Below are positions 35,388-46,479 of a stretch of DNA of 64,000 bases, piece by piece; position 1 is the first letter of the stretch, and every line of letters begins with the position of its first letter. Source of the DNA: Strobilurus pachycystidiatus (Eukaryota; Basidiomycota; Agaricomycetes; Agaricales; Physalacriaceae). Location of the stretch: NCBI GenBank assembly GCA_019915135.1, contig JAHLMK010000008.1:186001-250000 (forward strand), in the 5' to 3' direction. Both the position numbers and the translations under genes were made by a program. Below the pieces are notes generated by a model. The model saw nothing but the letters and a program-made list of their open reading frames with translations, searched no databases and had not been told where the DNA came from.

Positions 35388-37389
35388 GTCTTGAAGTACC
35401 AGCTTCTGGGTCGTTGAGGGAAAGAGGGTGTGGCATCAAAGGGAACGAAGGAAGAGACGAGACGAGATACTTATACGTGTGTGAACCGGAGATCACGAGT
35501 CGGCGAAACAGATCCCATAGCTAAATCGATTTGATTGATTGCTGCTGTTAGAGCTGAGATGGGCTCTTCTGTGGATCTATCACCATCACAACGGTGAATT
35601 AGCGAAGGTTTACGTTCGAAGGCGATCCACATGGGCTAAATGAGATGAAGTGAAATGAGCTAGCTGTGTCCACTGTCGATGAACAAGTCTCGTTCTCTTC
35701 ATCGCCGTAGAGGACAGTCTACGAGAGTATTGAGGTACGTCAAACTTGCATGACAGCGAATGATGCATTGAAAACTGTGTCGAGGTCAGACTCATAGGAA
35801 GAGGACGTCGGTCAATATGCGAGCCGTGCGAACAATCTCAGATCGTGCGAAGACTGCATGCACACACACTACGTGTTGATGCGCCAGACCCTGGCCAGAC
35901 CCAACCTTAGAGCGGATACGCAGCACCAAAAGAGCATGTATAGCAACCGTGACACGAGTAGTGTGGGCCAAGAGACACGAAATCAGGACTCGTGAGTACA
36001 TGGCAATCAAACAACACTCACGAAATTGAGCTGTGAATCGTGACCTCGCCATAGCACCGTACGTCGTTGCCCACAAGCTGATATCCGCCGCCCGCAAACA
36101 ACAGCAGCGCAAAAAATCACTCTCACTGACGACTTCGTTAGTCCTTTCGCGTATAAAGTCAGGACGACAACGAAGGTTCGGAAGAGACACTGAGTGGTAA
36201 CGCGAGATCGACGGCTTGCTGAGTAATGCCGAGTCCCGGCTAGGACCGGGCCTTGTCCACGTCGCTTGCGTCGGGATTCGGCGTCTAGTAGAAGCCGCTG
36301 ATTGAACGTTGCAACTGTGAACTTTTGTCTGATAACCGGTAAGTAAAGTTAGCTTGACACGATCCATGTTTCAGATCCATCCGCCGTCGCCATTCCAGCT
36401 GCCTGTGTTGGCGTGGCACTACACATACAATTCGTTGATACTGCGGACGAACTGTCGCGGGCGCCGGCCTCTTTCTCATCTAATCATGCGAGGCATCCAC
36501 GGACAGCACAGCAACGGTGATCATGCGTCATAATTCTGATGGTCGCAAACTGACGTCACGCGCCTCGAGGCCTGCGTTACCGCACATGTCCCGAGGCGGT
36601 GCACGTTCTATGCATAGTTCAAATAGACACCCGCATCTGTACATAGCAACGCTGCCATGATAATACAGGGTCAGCGCACAGCCATGGCGATCCGTCAGAG
36701 TCGAATGAATGGTCGGAGAGATTGTGAGCGATATGTGGCACGAGCCGGCGGTTAAGTAGGTACTAGAGGGTGCTAGGCAGTGAAAGTCAGGCACTGAGCC
36801 GTGCTTATCTCTGGAATCTCCGTTCCGCTCATGGGGAAGTGCCTGATACAACGCCTCCTGCAATATCGAGCCCAAAATGGTCAGTGCATTGCGTGGCGCA
36901 TAAATCTCCAAATCTGAAAAGATAACGTGTCTGTGTTCAATGGGCGGCAAGTCCGCTTGTCATACAGAGTCAAGCAAATCTTCGACCTTGTACTCTATTA
37001 ATCGAAAGCCTTTCAAAAAAAATAGGTTCGACCAGTAACTGAACTTTTGCTGAACGGAAACGGAAACAGAATCGCCTCTGTTCTGCGCTCGAATAGGTTC
37101 AGAGTGATCGATACTGCAGAGTCGCTAGAGCAAGTGCGCACCTCTGTTCGTTTGGACCAGTTCTCCTTCCCGGCTGTGAGTTTCCGAGCTACACCGCTGC
37201 ACGAACCTCCGAGGTACCGTCTCCAACGCTCGGAGGCATCAAAGTTAAAAGTGCCGAATGTCATCATGGGATGGCGGTGCCCGGAAAAGTCCAAACCGAC
37301 GCTGTGCGCGCGATTTGTGATCGCATCACCACAGCCACACCTATGACGAGGCACACAGTGCAGTGTTCGCGCGGTTTATATACGATCCG
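35388..37389. other. Divergent intergenic region with uORFs at its right end
   Basis: 2 kb between the DUF6533 gene and the bZIP gene. A minus-strand ATG frame at 35792-36367 (191 aa) has no family motif and I do not count it as a gene. The last 150 bases carry ATG-started uORFs. Confidence 0.45.
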
Positions 37390-37393
37390 ATGA
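37258..37393 (+). promoter_or_regulatory. Overlapping uORFs before the bZIP gene
   Basis: Upstream ATGs at 37258 (ends 37320), 37266 (ends 37346), and 37271 and 37343 (same frame, both ending 37393). The last uORF stops on TGA at 37391-37393, overlapping the main ATG at 37390 as ATGA. If transcribed, ribosomes would have to reinitiate or leak past them. Gcn4/cpc-1 type genes are known for uORF control, so the arrangement fits the encoded protein. A TTTATATA box at 37375 could instead drive a shorter transcript starting at the ATG of 37441. Confidence 0.5.
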
Positions 37394-38064
37394 GCAATGT
37401 CGACTCACCGCCAAGTCAGCCCAAGTCAGCCCAGCACGCGATGAGCTACCGCAACGCTTGCACTGAGTCACCCACCACCAGCACCTACAACAACATGACT
37501 CAGCCCATCTACCCCGGGTCTTATTCCTATTCCGTCGATCCCGCCGCTGCCTACTACCAGCAGCAGTCTTCCACTGGCCTGAGCAGCGGGAGCGTCTCGC
37601 CGGAGGGCAACTACTCGACATCCTACGTCAATCCCGCCGCGCCCCGCGCCATGACCGGCGTCATCCGCACGCGCCGTTCTCCCGAGGTCGGGATGGACGA
37701 TCCCACCCAGCCGCGGCGCTACATTAGCGCATCCACCACCTCCCGCAAAGAGATTCCATCCTACTTTGCGCGCCGTCAGCCAGGCTCGGGCCGCGCCCAG
37801 TCCATACCCTCGGATGAGGAGGACGAGCTCACAGAGGAGCCTCCCGCGGCCAACGCGACCGACCAGGAGAAGATCGAGTACAAGCGCCGCCAGAACACGC
37901 TCGCGGCGCGACGAAGCCGGAGGCGCAAGATGCAGTACACGCAGAATCTGGCGGAGACTGTGGAGAAGTTGAAGATGGAGAAGGAGGTGTGGAAGACGCG
38001 TGCGCTCACCCTGAAGCAGCTCTTGCACAGTCACGGCGTTCCTTGCCCCGACTTTGCTGACTGA
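37390..38064 (+). CDS. Gcn4/Cpc1-type bZIP transcription factor, 224 aa
   Basis: Single exon from the first in-frame ATG; an internal ATG at 37441 is an alternative start. The N-terminal two thirds are Ser/Tyr/Pro/Gln rich (activation-type). An acidic patch SDEEDELTEEPP precedes the C-terminal bZIP at residues about 163-215. The basic region YKRRQNTLAARRSRRRK is followed by leucine heptads (NLAETVEKLKMEKEVWKTRAL). The N-T-L-A-A-R-R-S-R-R-R-K basic region and the C-terminal position are those of Gcn4/Cpc1, which activates amino-acid biosynthesis genes through TGACTCA sites. The uORFs upstream support translational control. Confidence 0.9.
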   Translation: MSNVDSPPSQPKSAQHAMSYRNACTESPTTSTYNNMTQPIYPGSYSYSVDPAAAYYQQQSSTGLSSGSVSPEGNYSTSYVNPAAPRAMTGVIRTRRSPEVGMDDPTQPRRYISASTTSRKEIPSYFARRQPGSGRAQSIPSDEEDELTEEPPAANATDQEKIEYKRRQNTLAARRSRRRKMQYTQNLAETVEKLKMEKEVWKTRALTLKQLLHSHGVPCPDFAD

Positions 38065-39144
38065 TGTAACGCTTTCCTCCTCTCCTCTTTCTCAATCCCA
38101 AGGATGCTGCGGCACCACTATTTAATACTGCGTGAGTGTTAACTGTCTTCGCCTCGAGAGCTCCTGATTAACCGAGTTCCGCAGATCTCGACGGCAGTTG
38201 ACTATTGGCAAATGACCACACCTATACCAGCTACTCAGCATGGACTCTGCAGGTGTTGCTGCGACCAGATGTCGCGCCGCGTTAGCGGATGAGGCCTACC
38301 TTGGCATCCACTTCCTGTCGTCAATGTCATGACCACGTCGGACTATCGGATTTTACCACAGACCTTTGACAATGACATTCTAATTAACTTATTTTCTTTT
38401 GGTTGGTAGAGGGCATCTATATCATGAAGGGTGCTATAACATACGAGTGAAATCAGATTCAATACTATTGGGATAATTTGCGTGCTTACAGTACTTCTTG
38501 AGCAAGAAGCAGAATCAGAGGGATAGTAGGACGCTTGCGGACTATGACGGCTGTCCGCTGAGTAGTTTTTTGAACCGCACCCTGGGCGTGAACGTCGGCT
38601 GCCAAGCGCGTCGATCCGTGATATGGACATGGGTGTCCTTGATTTGATACGTACTCAACAAGACACTCGGAATTTATCCTGTAAGGAATGTGTCGGGGTA
38701 AAGAGTTGCAAAAGAATTTCCTGGGCCGCCGCGATTCAAAAGCAAGTCCGGAAAGGCTTTCACAGCAGGTTATCGAGGTGAAGATCATGTGCGGTGATAC
38801 GCCATCTAGCTGGCCGATAAGCCTTTCTAGTCAGTTTGAGCATAACTGCTCTCTGTACCGGGATGTCCAAACCGTGAAAGTTCTCGTATAGGCTGCGTTT
38901 TCAATGAAAGATTGAAGACGAAGATAAATCCAACCCTGCATTGATATCGAAGGCGTCCGGAAAAGGAAATCACGCGCTGTGTTCCTTTCCTTTTGCCATT
39001 GCCAAGACATCCGAGTCCGCGTCAACGTTCAGTGACATTCGGTCGAACACAGTCACTCAAAGGGTTCTTCAAATTGAAGCAAGATGATAATCACGAACTC
39101 CTACATCCTTCCGGCTGCCCCTTCGTCGGCGAGCAGTCAGTCCC
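38065..39144. other. Intergenic, no gene recognised
   Basis: Small unsupported frames on both strands between the bZIP gene and the broken aminopeptidase copy. Confidence 0.45.
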
Positions 39145-40123
39145 ATGGCCACCACCCACGTCGTCCCGCACAACCTCAGTTCCTCGTTCGACCTATGGAA
39201 CGGCACCCCTTCTAGCGGGAATACAGCAAAATTCGGTACTACTAGGACTCTCTACGACACTCTGCCGAACGAGCTCGTTGTCCTGTCCTCGCTTGGAGAT
39301 CGATTCGAACATCAGACTGGCAATGCGAAGCGAGAAGTCGTTCGCAGGGCAGTCGGTATTACCGTCAAAGCCGTCAAGGCGCTGGACGGCGTCAATATCG
39401 TCAAGGTAGACGTGACGACTGAACCTCATGCTGCTGGTCCGTCTGCTCTCCGCATCCAAGTCTTGTCCTTCTTACCATTTTGTCATTCTAGCCGTCGCAG
39501 CCAACCTAGCGGCCTACTCTTCCACATTGAAGACCTCCCCTCCTTCGCCATCCGATCCCAAAGTCAAAAGACCATTACCAGAGAAATAGCAACTCTTGCC
39601 AGATCAGACAACACCGATGCAGAAGGTCGCCTCGTCCTCGTCGATATCCTCTGCCATGCTTCATCCGAATTCAGACCGCACACCCTCATAGACGTCGCCA
39701 CTTCAACTGGCGCAGTCGTCCACGCCTTCGGGGAACTGTACTTCCGTGTCATCACCAATCCGACTGAACTATGGGATGCGCTGGCGAGGCATGATCGAGC
39801 ATGGAGACTGCCCCTCGATGAGGGAGCAGATCTATGGATCGAATGCTGATCTGCAGAATGTGAGTTTGCGCTCACATCTCGTGTACGTTTGAGGTAATTG
39901 GTGGACCAGGCAATCGTTGGTGGCGCTGGGAGCTGCGCCGCCGCCTTGTTTCTTGAAGCACTTCCTGGATGGCGTAGATGGGGAAGAACCCAAAGTGAAA
40001 TGGGCGCATATCGATAATGCTTCCTCGATGGAAATGACGCGCCCTACTCCGTACATGGAGGAAGGCGTGGCAGGAAGGCCGGTGAAGGCGCTCGTCCAGT
40101 ATGTGAAGAATATGGGGAAGTGA
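39145..40123 (+). pseudogene. Truncated duplicate of M17 leucine aminopeptidase
   Basis: Aligns by eye with the intact gene at 54984-56932. The N-terminal part ([28 protein letters not shown]) is followed by remains of exon 2 ([16 protein letters not shown]). It then jumps straight to the late motif [11 protein letters not shown], and ends with FLKHFLDGVDGEEPKVKWAHID and RPTPYMEEG. About 200 residues are missing between these parts, including the metal-binding region with [10 protein letters not shown]. Splicing the first intron leads to a stop before the junction. Leaving it unspliced keeps a 234-residue frame open across the deletion, and another frameshift separates the last exon. It cannot be an active M17 peptidase. 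The surviving open frame is at best a novel truncated protein. Confidence 0.85.
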
Positions 40124-40927
40124 ACTGCGAGGGCTTTCCCAAACGGCATTTGACGGACGGTCAATTTATCAAGCTTCATGGACATTGGAGACGATTCAGG
40201 GCATTTACCCAAGGAGATAACGAGGTCTAGTAGGTATCATGCACAGCGTAGACAAGAGGTTAGCAACACTCGAGGACTACATACAAAGAGAATGTTCAAT
40301 GCTCATCTTTTTATGACTACAGGCGACACTTTGCTCGCATCAGCAACTCATGCGCATCCGCATCTTGGTCCCTTACGGTCCAACATGTGGCACATTCAAC
40401 CACGACTCCAGCAGAGCGATGAACGCATGGTCTCAAGACAAGCAGGACATTCAGAGTGATGGCCAAGGTAGGTCAATGTAGGATGTTATATATGCCCTCT
40501 GCTTGATTCAACCTAAACGTTATTTCGTTCCCAGTACAGAGGTGTCGTAGAACGGCACAGCAGACGAAGTGACTACGAGGCCAGATTCAATTGCAGTGGC
40601 CATGGCAGGCGATAGTACGTCCCAATGAACATGCACCTGCTGTCAGAGCTCGAGGAAGATTATACGGCGAACAGATGATCGTGCTTCTGAGGCGCCCACC
40701 TTCGAAATTTTGAGGACATATACTACTCTTGCCGGGTAGTAACGGATGCGCTGGTTTTGGGAAAGGAAGCACGAAGACGTTCGCTTGCATTTTTTGGAGT
40801 GATGTCGCTCAATGGGGAGCGCAAGGCGGACAATCGAGATGTACAATAAGAAAGTAACGTAAACGAGCATCTTGGTATGATCTGATCACGAAGGCTTACA
40901 GTAGGCCGTCGACGTCCAAGTACTTCA
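40124..40927. other. Convergent intergenic region
   Basis: 3' flank of the DUF2235 gene (minus) and the aminopeptidase pseudogene. No gene recognised. Confidence 0.45.
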
Positions 40928-43047
40928 TCAATCGACCCAATGTGGTTTGACAGCCCATACTGGCCGAGGTTTGTACTTGACACCCTCAGCCTCCATGCGC
41001 AGCTTCACAGACCGATGGACCTTCACGCCTCCATGGTGCTGCCGAGGGATATACCGTGCACGTCCCCGGTTCACGCTAAAGAAAAGAAAGGCCATCAACA
41101 CCAAATTTACCATACTCAGATTGTTCGACTCACGTTATCTTCTTCTCTATCGTATTGTCCAGCTTTTGGAACCTCAGCTTCGCAGGGATCATCTCCAGTA
41201 ACCACCAGGACCATTTGATACGGAGCTGGTCAAACATAGGGCATACCGCGTCTGCCATGTCTTCCTCTTCTTCGTTTGTTGGGTTCTTTAGAATGGTGGT
41301 AACGGGGGGAGGACGCGGTTTGACGACGGGGTAGAGGTTGTCGGGGTCTATCCCGAGGGGCTTGAGGAGCTCAGCGTGGAAGAGAATCCCAGTGTTCAGG
41401 AGGAAGCATTGACGGATCATCCAGCGGAGGGGGATGCGCGCGAGGTTGTTGCGCACCTCATTCGGTACCGAGCCGCCGCCGACGTCTGCGACACTTCATC
41501 AGCATATGGCATATCGGAAGAGCAGATAAAGACTGGCCACAATGACACCCAGCAAACCACACCTCCTCGATATCCGTCTCGAAATCCGCATGAGTTCGCA
41601 TGTGCACGTCCCCATGTACATCCTGTTGCTCATACTCTATTTCGTACTCCATTTGACTCTTCCGATGGCGATGAAGCCTTGGTGGCTTGTTAGCACGAGC
41701 AGAAGGCATCTCTCCGTGCTTGACACCCCGCTCCTCCTTCTGCCGATGCCAGTATGTGGGTATGAACCGCACGCGGTGCTCGTCCAGTGCGAGGGCGTGC
41801 CGGAAGTGGCGCACGTGCGTGTTTGAGGCGGTAAAGGGGAGACGGCGCGGGATTATGCCTACTGAACCGACGGTGTCCCTAGTACTGTTGAGGGAGAGAA
41901 GGTCCTTGAGACACTAGTAGTACTTACCACACGCCAAGGAACTCAATATCCACGTCAATAGAGAAGGCCTTCTTGAACGCGCCGCTTTGACGCCATCCGA
42001 GATCGTCTTCGCGAGAGTACATCTTGTAGGCGAAGGGGACTTGCTGGTGATTGCACCGCGGTAGTAAGCCCACCTATTCGCGTTAGTACTAGGAGTAGTG
42101 CCGATTGGGGAAGAGACGCATACTTTGTGGATCCTAGGAGCAGCGTTAGTGCGCCAGGGAGGGGAAATAAGGATGCTAGACTGACATTCCTGCTAGAGCA
42201 CGCGCCGTCTAGAAACGGAATCGGGACTCAGTATGTCAAATTAAATGGAAGTGAAGGAGTCCATACGTATGCGCCTCGTGAAAACCTGGAAAGCTTTAGA
42301 ACGTTTTTAGTTGGATCGTATAGATGTGAGAACTGACCCAAAAATGCAGATCTTGTCGCCCGCTTCGTCTGTGAGCAGTACGGAACACGGTGAGTGCACG
42401 AAGAAGGAGACTGAGAAGACAAAGCGTACAATTTTGCATAATGAATTCATATCCGCCTGGTGGTATCAGTTGCAACTGACCGTCAATTGCGGGAAGAGAC
42501 TTACCCATTACATGCGCGTTCAGATGCACACCAATCATAGCGTCAATTACTTTATTGAATCGTGCTGTCATCGGCGAAGCTACTTGGGGAACGTTGTACG
42601 TTCCAATACCGGCCTAATTTCCTGGAGCCTGAGTACGTGAAAGGGAAGGAGGCATCACCGCGGCCACTGACCTGATAGTAAACGAGCTGTTGCTTGCAAT
42701 CATCTTTCTTGAGTGTGGCGAAAAAGTTGACTACATTCGAGTTCTGATGAATATCAGTTAGTGGCTAGCCTGGGTGAGTGTCGAATGGAATACATCGCTG
42801 TCGAATTGATCACCTAACGAACTGTCAGAGTGGCATCCGTCATCCAAGCGACGGACTACGCACCAGTTCCGTCGAAGCATAATATCATGGTACGGTTATC
42901 ATGTCGGGGAGGGATGGTGTCTTCGAGCGCAAAGGAGCCTGTGGTGGGTGACGACGTCTGCGCAAAGTCGGGGTAGGACTCCTTTCTCTCGATTTCGCTT
43001 TCAGAGGTCCGGGCAGTGGTCATCGTGGGCAAGCGAGCAAGGGTCAT
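40928..43047 (-). CDS. DUF2235 alpha/beta-hydrolase domain protein, 493 aa
   Basis: Thirteen exons: 42864-43047, 42794-42813, 42672-42743, 42505-42613, 42430-42456, 42338-42368, 42267-42285, 42186-42208, 42124-42133, 41928-42073, 41538-41878, 41134-41485 and 40928-41075. Every phase closes. Motifs in order: MILCFDGTGDQFDSDNSNVV; YYQAGIGTYN; GYEFIMQNY; the nucleophile elbow IFGFSRGAYTARALAGM (Ser150); FLGVWDTVGSVG (Asp215); WFAGCHCDVGGGSVPN; and a C-terminal KVHRSVKLRM. This is the DUF2235 family, related to the Tle1 phospholipase fold. Serine hydrolase activity on lipids is likely but unproven. No signal peptide, so probably cytosolic. The intron before DVGGGS appears to use a GC donor. Confidence 0.9.
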
Positions 43048-43718
43048 GCCTGCAACCCCTCTGTATTTAACGTGAAAAGACGTGTTACCTCATGCCTTTC
43101 CTTTACGCGTTTAGTTCGGCTTTGTAAGTCCATTCCTGCTGTCGACGAATTTGACGGCTGTAGTCAGGCGCCGCTCCCCCAAGTAGAGACGACCGGCGCG
43201 TATACTTCGATTCCGTGTGTCATAACGTGAAGCTTGGAGCGCCGTGATGAGGTCGGGGGAAGAACAGCTTCGTGGGACGGGAAGGCTGATGATTTCGTCT
43301 TATGTACAGTCTGACACAGAGGAGGTACACATGAAACGGTCGAAGACACACATTCTTGCTTTGTGGTGCTCTTGCTCTTTCGGGTGGAGTGATAAACAAG
43401 CTGGCGCAAGGGGATGAGTCTGAAGAGATGAAAACAAACCAGATCCGTGGAACATGGGTGAGTCTCTCGAGTTTCAGAGGGCCATGATGTTGTGTGGCGC
43501 AATTTGCTGATACCAGGAAGATACTGTGACTGACATACCATTTCATAGCCACGATGAGGAGGCAAGCGGAATACGGGTGACGGTGAGTGGCTGTGCGGGA
43601 ACATTGCGGGTGTATGGCAAGGGCTGGCTGCACAGAGATGGAATAAGGTTTGATGTGGCTTACCGGCTTTGGCTGCTCCCAAAATTGGCAGCGACGACCA
43701 CACCCAATCCTCCTCAAC
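43048..43718. other. Divergent promoter region
   Basis: Between the DUF2235 gene and the ribosomal protein gene. The long minus-strand open frame here lacks motifs and overlaps the eL28 exon, so it is treated as chance. Confidence 0.55.
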
Positions 43719-44701
43719 ATGTCGACCGATCTCCAGTGGCTCCTTCTCCGCGTTCGTGCCTGCCTCGCCGCCGCCGTCGCCGCCGTGTAAATTGACGACC
43801 ATATTTGCAGAAAAACAACTCGTTCATCGTGAAGCGAGTCGTCGAGGGCCCGGTGTTCTCCAAGGAGCCTGTATGTCCGTCCGCCTGTGCACAACCACGA
43901 ACAATAATCTTAGCAGTGAACAGGGCAACCTCCGCAACCTCCACTCCCACAAGTTCTCTGGTCTTGCCAACAGCAAGGTGCGCGCCTGCTTTCTTCTTGA
44001 CCCATCAACTAACAATTTTATGTTGCAGAGCATTGACATCTCCGACTCTGGCAACGGTATCAAAATCACCACCCGCAAGCCCAAAGCTTCCCCGACCGCC
44101 GTCTCATCCGCCCTTGCCACCACTGTCATCCGCCCACGGTCCGGCGGACGCCGTGCTCTCGGTATCGCTGCTGGCAACACCAAGCGTGGCTACCGTCCCG
44201 ATCTCCGCACTGTGAGTGTCACTGCCCGGCCTGCCTTGCATCACCTTCGCCTACGATTCCATCCTCTTTTTTATTACTGGTTCAATTGCGTTTGGCGCGC
44301 CTTCCCATCGTTCTCCCCCAATGCACTCTCGTTAGAACCCACTGGAAGACACTGCAAAGTGCATGAAAGTTGGGCGTGGACATGTTTGCAACATTAACCC
44401 TCCGTTCGGGCCGATCAATCCTGCTCGGAGATGCCCCATGTCGCTATCGGTGCCCGTTGCTTTTCATAGCGGAAGAACCGACTCTATGGGGCTAACAATC
44501 TCTTACCCACCTTTGCTTTTTTCTTTTACCTTGACTTTTCTCCCCTAATCCTTTCCACGCGACGCTAACACCGTCCGTTTCCTCTAGGCTGCCCTCGCAC
44601 GCGTCTCTGCCCTCCAGGCTGCCCAGAAGGAGCCCAAGCCTTCACCACCCAAGAAGACTAGGGGGAAGAAGGCTACCGTCGCCGCCGAGTCGTCGGAGTA
44701 G
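43719..44701 (+). CDS. RPL28: 60S ribosomal protein eL28, 147 aa
   Basis: Five exons, 43719-43751, 43811-43870, 43924-43977, 44029-44211 and 44588-44701, all in phase 0. The first three introns are 51-59 nt; the last is 376 nt. The protein starts MSTDLQWLLLR and continues NNSFIVKR. It contains HKFSGLANSK, the basic KITTRKPK, the conserved late block YRPDLRTAALARVSAL, and a Lys-rich tail. Length and order match eukaryotic eL28 (human protein 137 aa). It sits on the large-subunit surface. The acceptor of exon 3 is set at GTGAACAG because the nearer TAG gives an immediate stop. High expression is expected. Confidence 0.95.
44434..44497 (+). ncRNA. Possible structured RNA in eL28 intron 4
   Basis: Inside the 376-nt last intron, CCCCAT (44434-44439) pairs with ATGGGG (44486-44491), and an inner CGCTAT pairs with ATAGCG. 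An ACA trinucleotide (44495-44497) follows three bases after the stem, as in the 3' hairpin of H/ACA snoRNAs. I see no convincing H box or first hairpin, and the pocket spacing is long, so this is tentative. Confidence 0.25.
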
Positions 44702-45225
44702 ATTACTACACATGTTGTTGAGAGTATGCCGCCATGCACAAAATGAACCCATGCTCATGTACCATCCCTTGACCGCGATTTTGAGATGAGTTATGGTGAC
44801 TTCCAAGTGCGTCCTCGAATGATCTTGGCCAGGTATGATCGGTTACGAGAGGGTACTAACACTTCTATCACGAGCACCTATCTTGCGCCACACCAAATGA
44901 GGATGAACTCTTCTTGATCAAAAATCATAGCCCTGCTCGCTTTGAATGGAAAAATCAGTCCACTATTCTTGATTGAGGTCCTCGCAACACGCTCCTTGCA
45001 CACTGCGGCACAGCCCATCATCGACTGTGGGTCCACTTTGGCGGGCGAACCAGGATTCTGACACGGGCCCAATCGTCGGAAGTGATCCGGAGGGTGTCAG
45101 AGGGAATCAATCGCAGAATAACCATAGATGGATGGATGGGCTGGCGTCTACAGCGTCGATGCCAGAGCTTTAAATTCGAGCGAGGGCGGGCATGTAGGAG
45201 GACCCCAGGAAACCTCCCCATCGAG
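44702..45225. other. Intergenic, no gene seen
   Basis: Between eL28 and the forkhead gene, both on the plus strand. Presumably eL28 terminator and forkhead promoter. Confidence 0.45.
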
Positions 45226-46165
45226 ATGCCCATCTCCTCCCCTCTTCCTGAACAAGTACGTCCGCTGTCTTATGCTTGAAGAGGTCACACTGACTCTCAC
45301 GATGCATAACAGCCTTGTCTTGACAAGACTGAACTCTCGGCCACCTACAACCGGGAGATTCGCGTGCTTGAGTGTCCCACACACCTCGAATATGTATGTC
45401 TTCCAAGGTTTGTTCAATCAACAACAACTAACCGTGTCATCAGGATAGATGTTCTCCATCTGATGACCGTACACCATTGCGATACTTGACCTCCCATCAT
45501 CCTCCACGCGAGCCTTCACCGAGCGAATGCAGTCTTGCAGGCTCCGACCGTACATTCTTATCCTCAGCCAACTCGACCTCCGAGTCGTACGCCAAACCAC
45601 AATGGTACCGACGCGCTCCATCCTGCCCACCTTTTCGACGCGTCATACACCCCGAACCACCTACGTTCCCTGACGCAGAAGCTTTCCTACGAAAGCAATT
45701 TTGCATCCCCGCTCACGTCGCTGTCAACCTCTATGCATTGCCGGACGCCAACGATCCTTCTACTCGTCCCTCATATACGTTGAACGAGCTCGCCCAGCTT
45801 GCCATCTATGGCTCTCCCAACCACAAAGCTCTCCTCAGCGAGATATGTGACGCGATCTTGGAGCGTTTTGCGTATTATCGGCATCTGGAAAGTACGACCT
45901 GGAAGGTAAGAGCGCCGTACTGTTGAATAGACCCAGTTCTAACGTAAATTCACAGGCATCGATCCGCCATATGCTTTCTCTGAGAGCGATATACGTCAAC
46001 CTAAAGACTACATACCCGGCTGGACATGGACGGGCCGCCTATTGGACACTGGACATCCGGGATGCGAATGGGTTGTCGCGGCCAGTCAAGCGACGACCGC
46101 GCGGGAAGGTGCAGACTGTGTCGAAGGCATCAGAGAAAATGAGGATCGAATATCTTCTTGGATAA
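45226..46165 (+). CDS. Divergent forkhead transcription factor, 260 aa
   Basis: Four exons, 45226-45255, 45313-45393, 45444-45905 and 45956-46165, introns 50-57 nt, all phase 0. The large exon has no ATG of its own; the chain supplies one at 45226. Residues about 148-225 form a forkhead/winged-helix domain: YTLNELAQLAIYGSPNHKALLSEI (split here: helix 1 YTLNELAQLAIYGS, helix 2 ALLSEICDAILERF), AYYRHLESTTWKASIRHMLSL and YWTLDI. The recognition-helix core W-x-x-S-I-R-H-x-L-S-L is intact. Several usual residues differ (SIRHMLSLRAIYV for SIRHNLSLNKCFV), so it is a fast-evolving member. A Lys/Arg-rich C-terminus (VKRRPRGKV) may be a nuclear signal. Targets unknown. Confidence 0.87.
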
Positions 46166-46479
46166 ATGGCAGAGTACTAGAGTGGCGCAGGTCCTGGCAG
46201 CGCCATTGATGGTCTTCGATACATATTCAATATCACATCTAGTCTCAATTCAAGGCACAGTGCTGTCAATGACGGCCATCGTTTATACGCCAGTCAAACT
46301 ACATACAGTACATCAATACCTGGCGCTTCGTGAGTGTTGCAGGCCAGCTCCAGCGCTAGTGACCTTGCTATTGCCAGTGATTTCGCGACTGGTATGCGAC
46401 AGTTTCATCCAATCTCTGCAGCAGATGAGGCGGCGGAGCGGGCTGCGTCCACACCATAAATTTCCCAATCGCGAAATAA
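46166..46479. other. Convergent intergenic region
   Basis: Lies between the forkhead gene and the C2H2 gene. A spliced C2H2 3' end reaching about 46.37 kb is possible. Confidence 0.45.

Noticed and set aside
35792..36367. 191-codon ATG frame on the minus strand
   Set aside because: No recognisable domain, and one hydrophobic stretch only. It lies in the divergent promoter region between two clear genes.
33603..36500. A second seven-helix gene directly upstream of the DUF6533 gene
   Set aside because: Hydrophobic pieces between 35.8 and 36.3 kb do not form a phased exon chain.
43164..43802. 212-codon open frame on the minus strand
   Set aside because: It covers the eL28 promoter and first exon, has no family motif, and another long frame overlaps it. 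Typical chance frame in GC-rich DNA.
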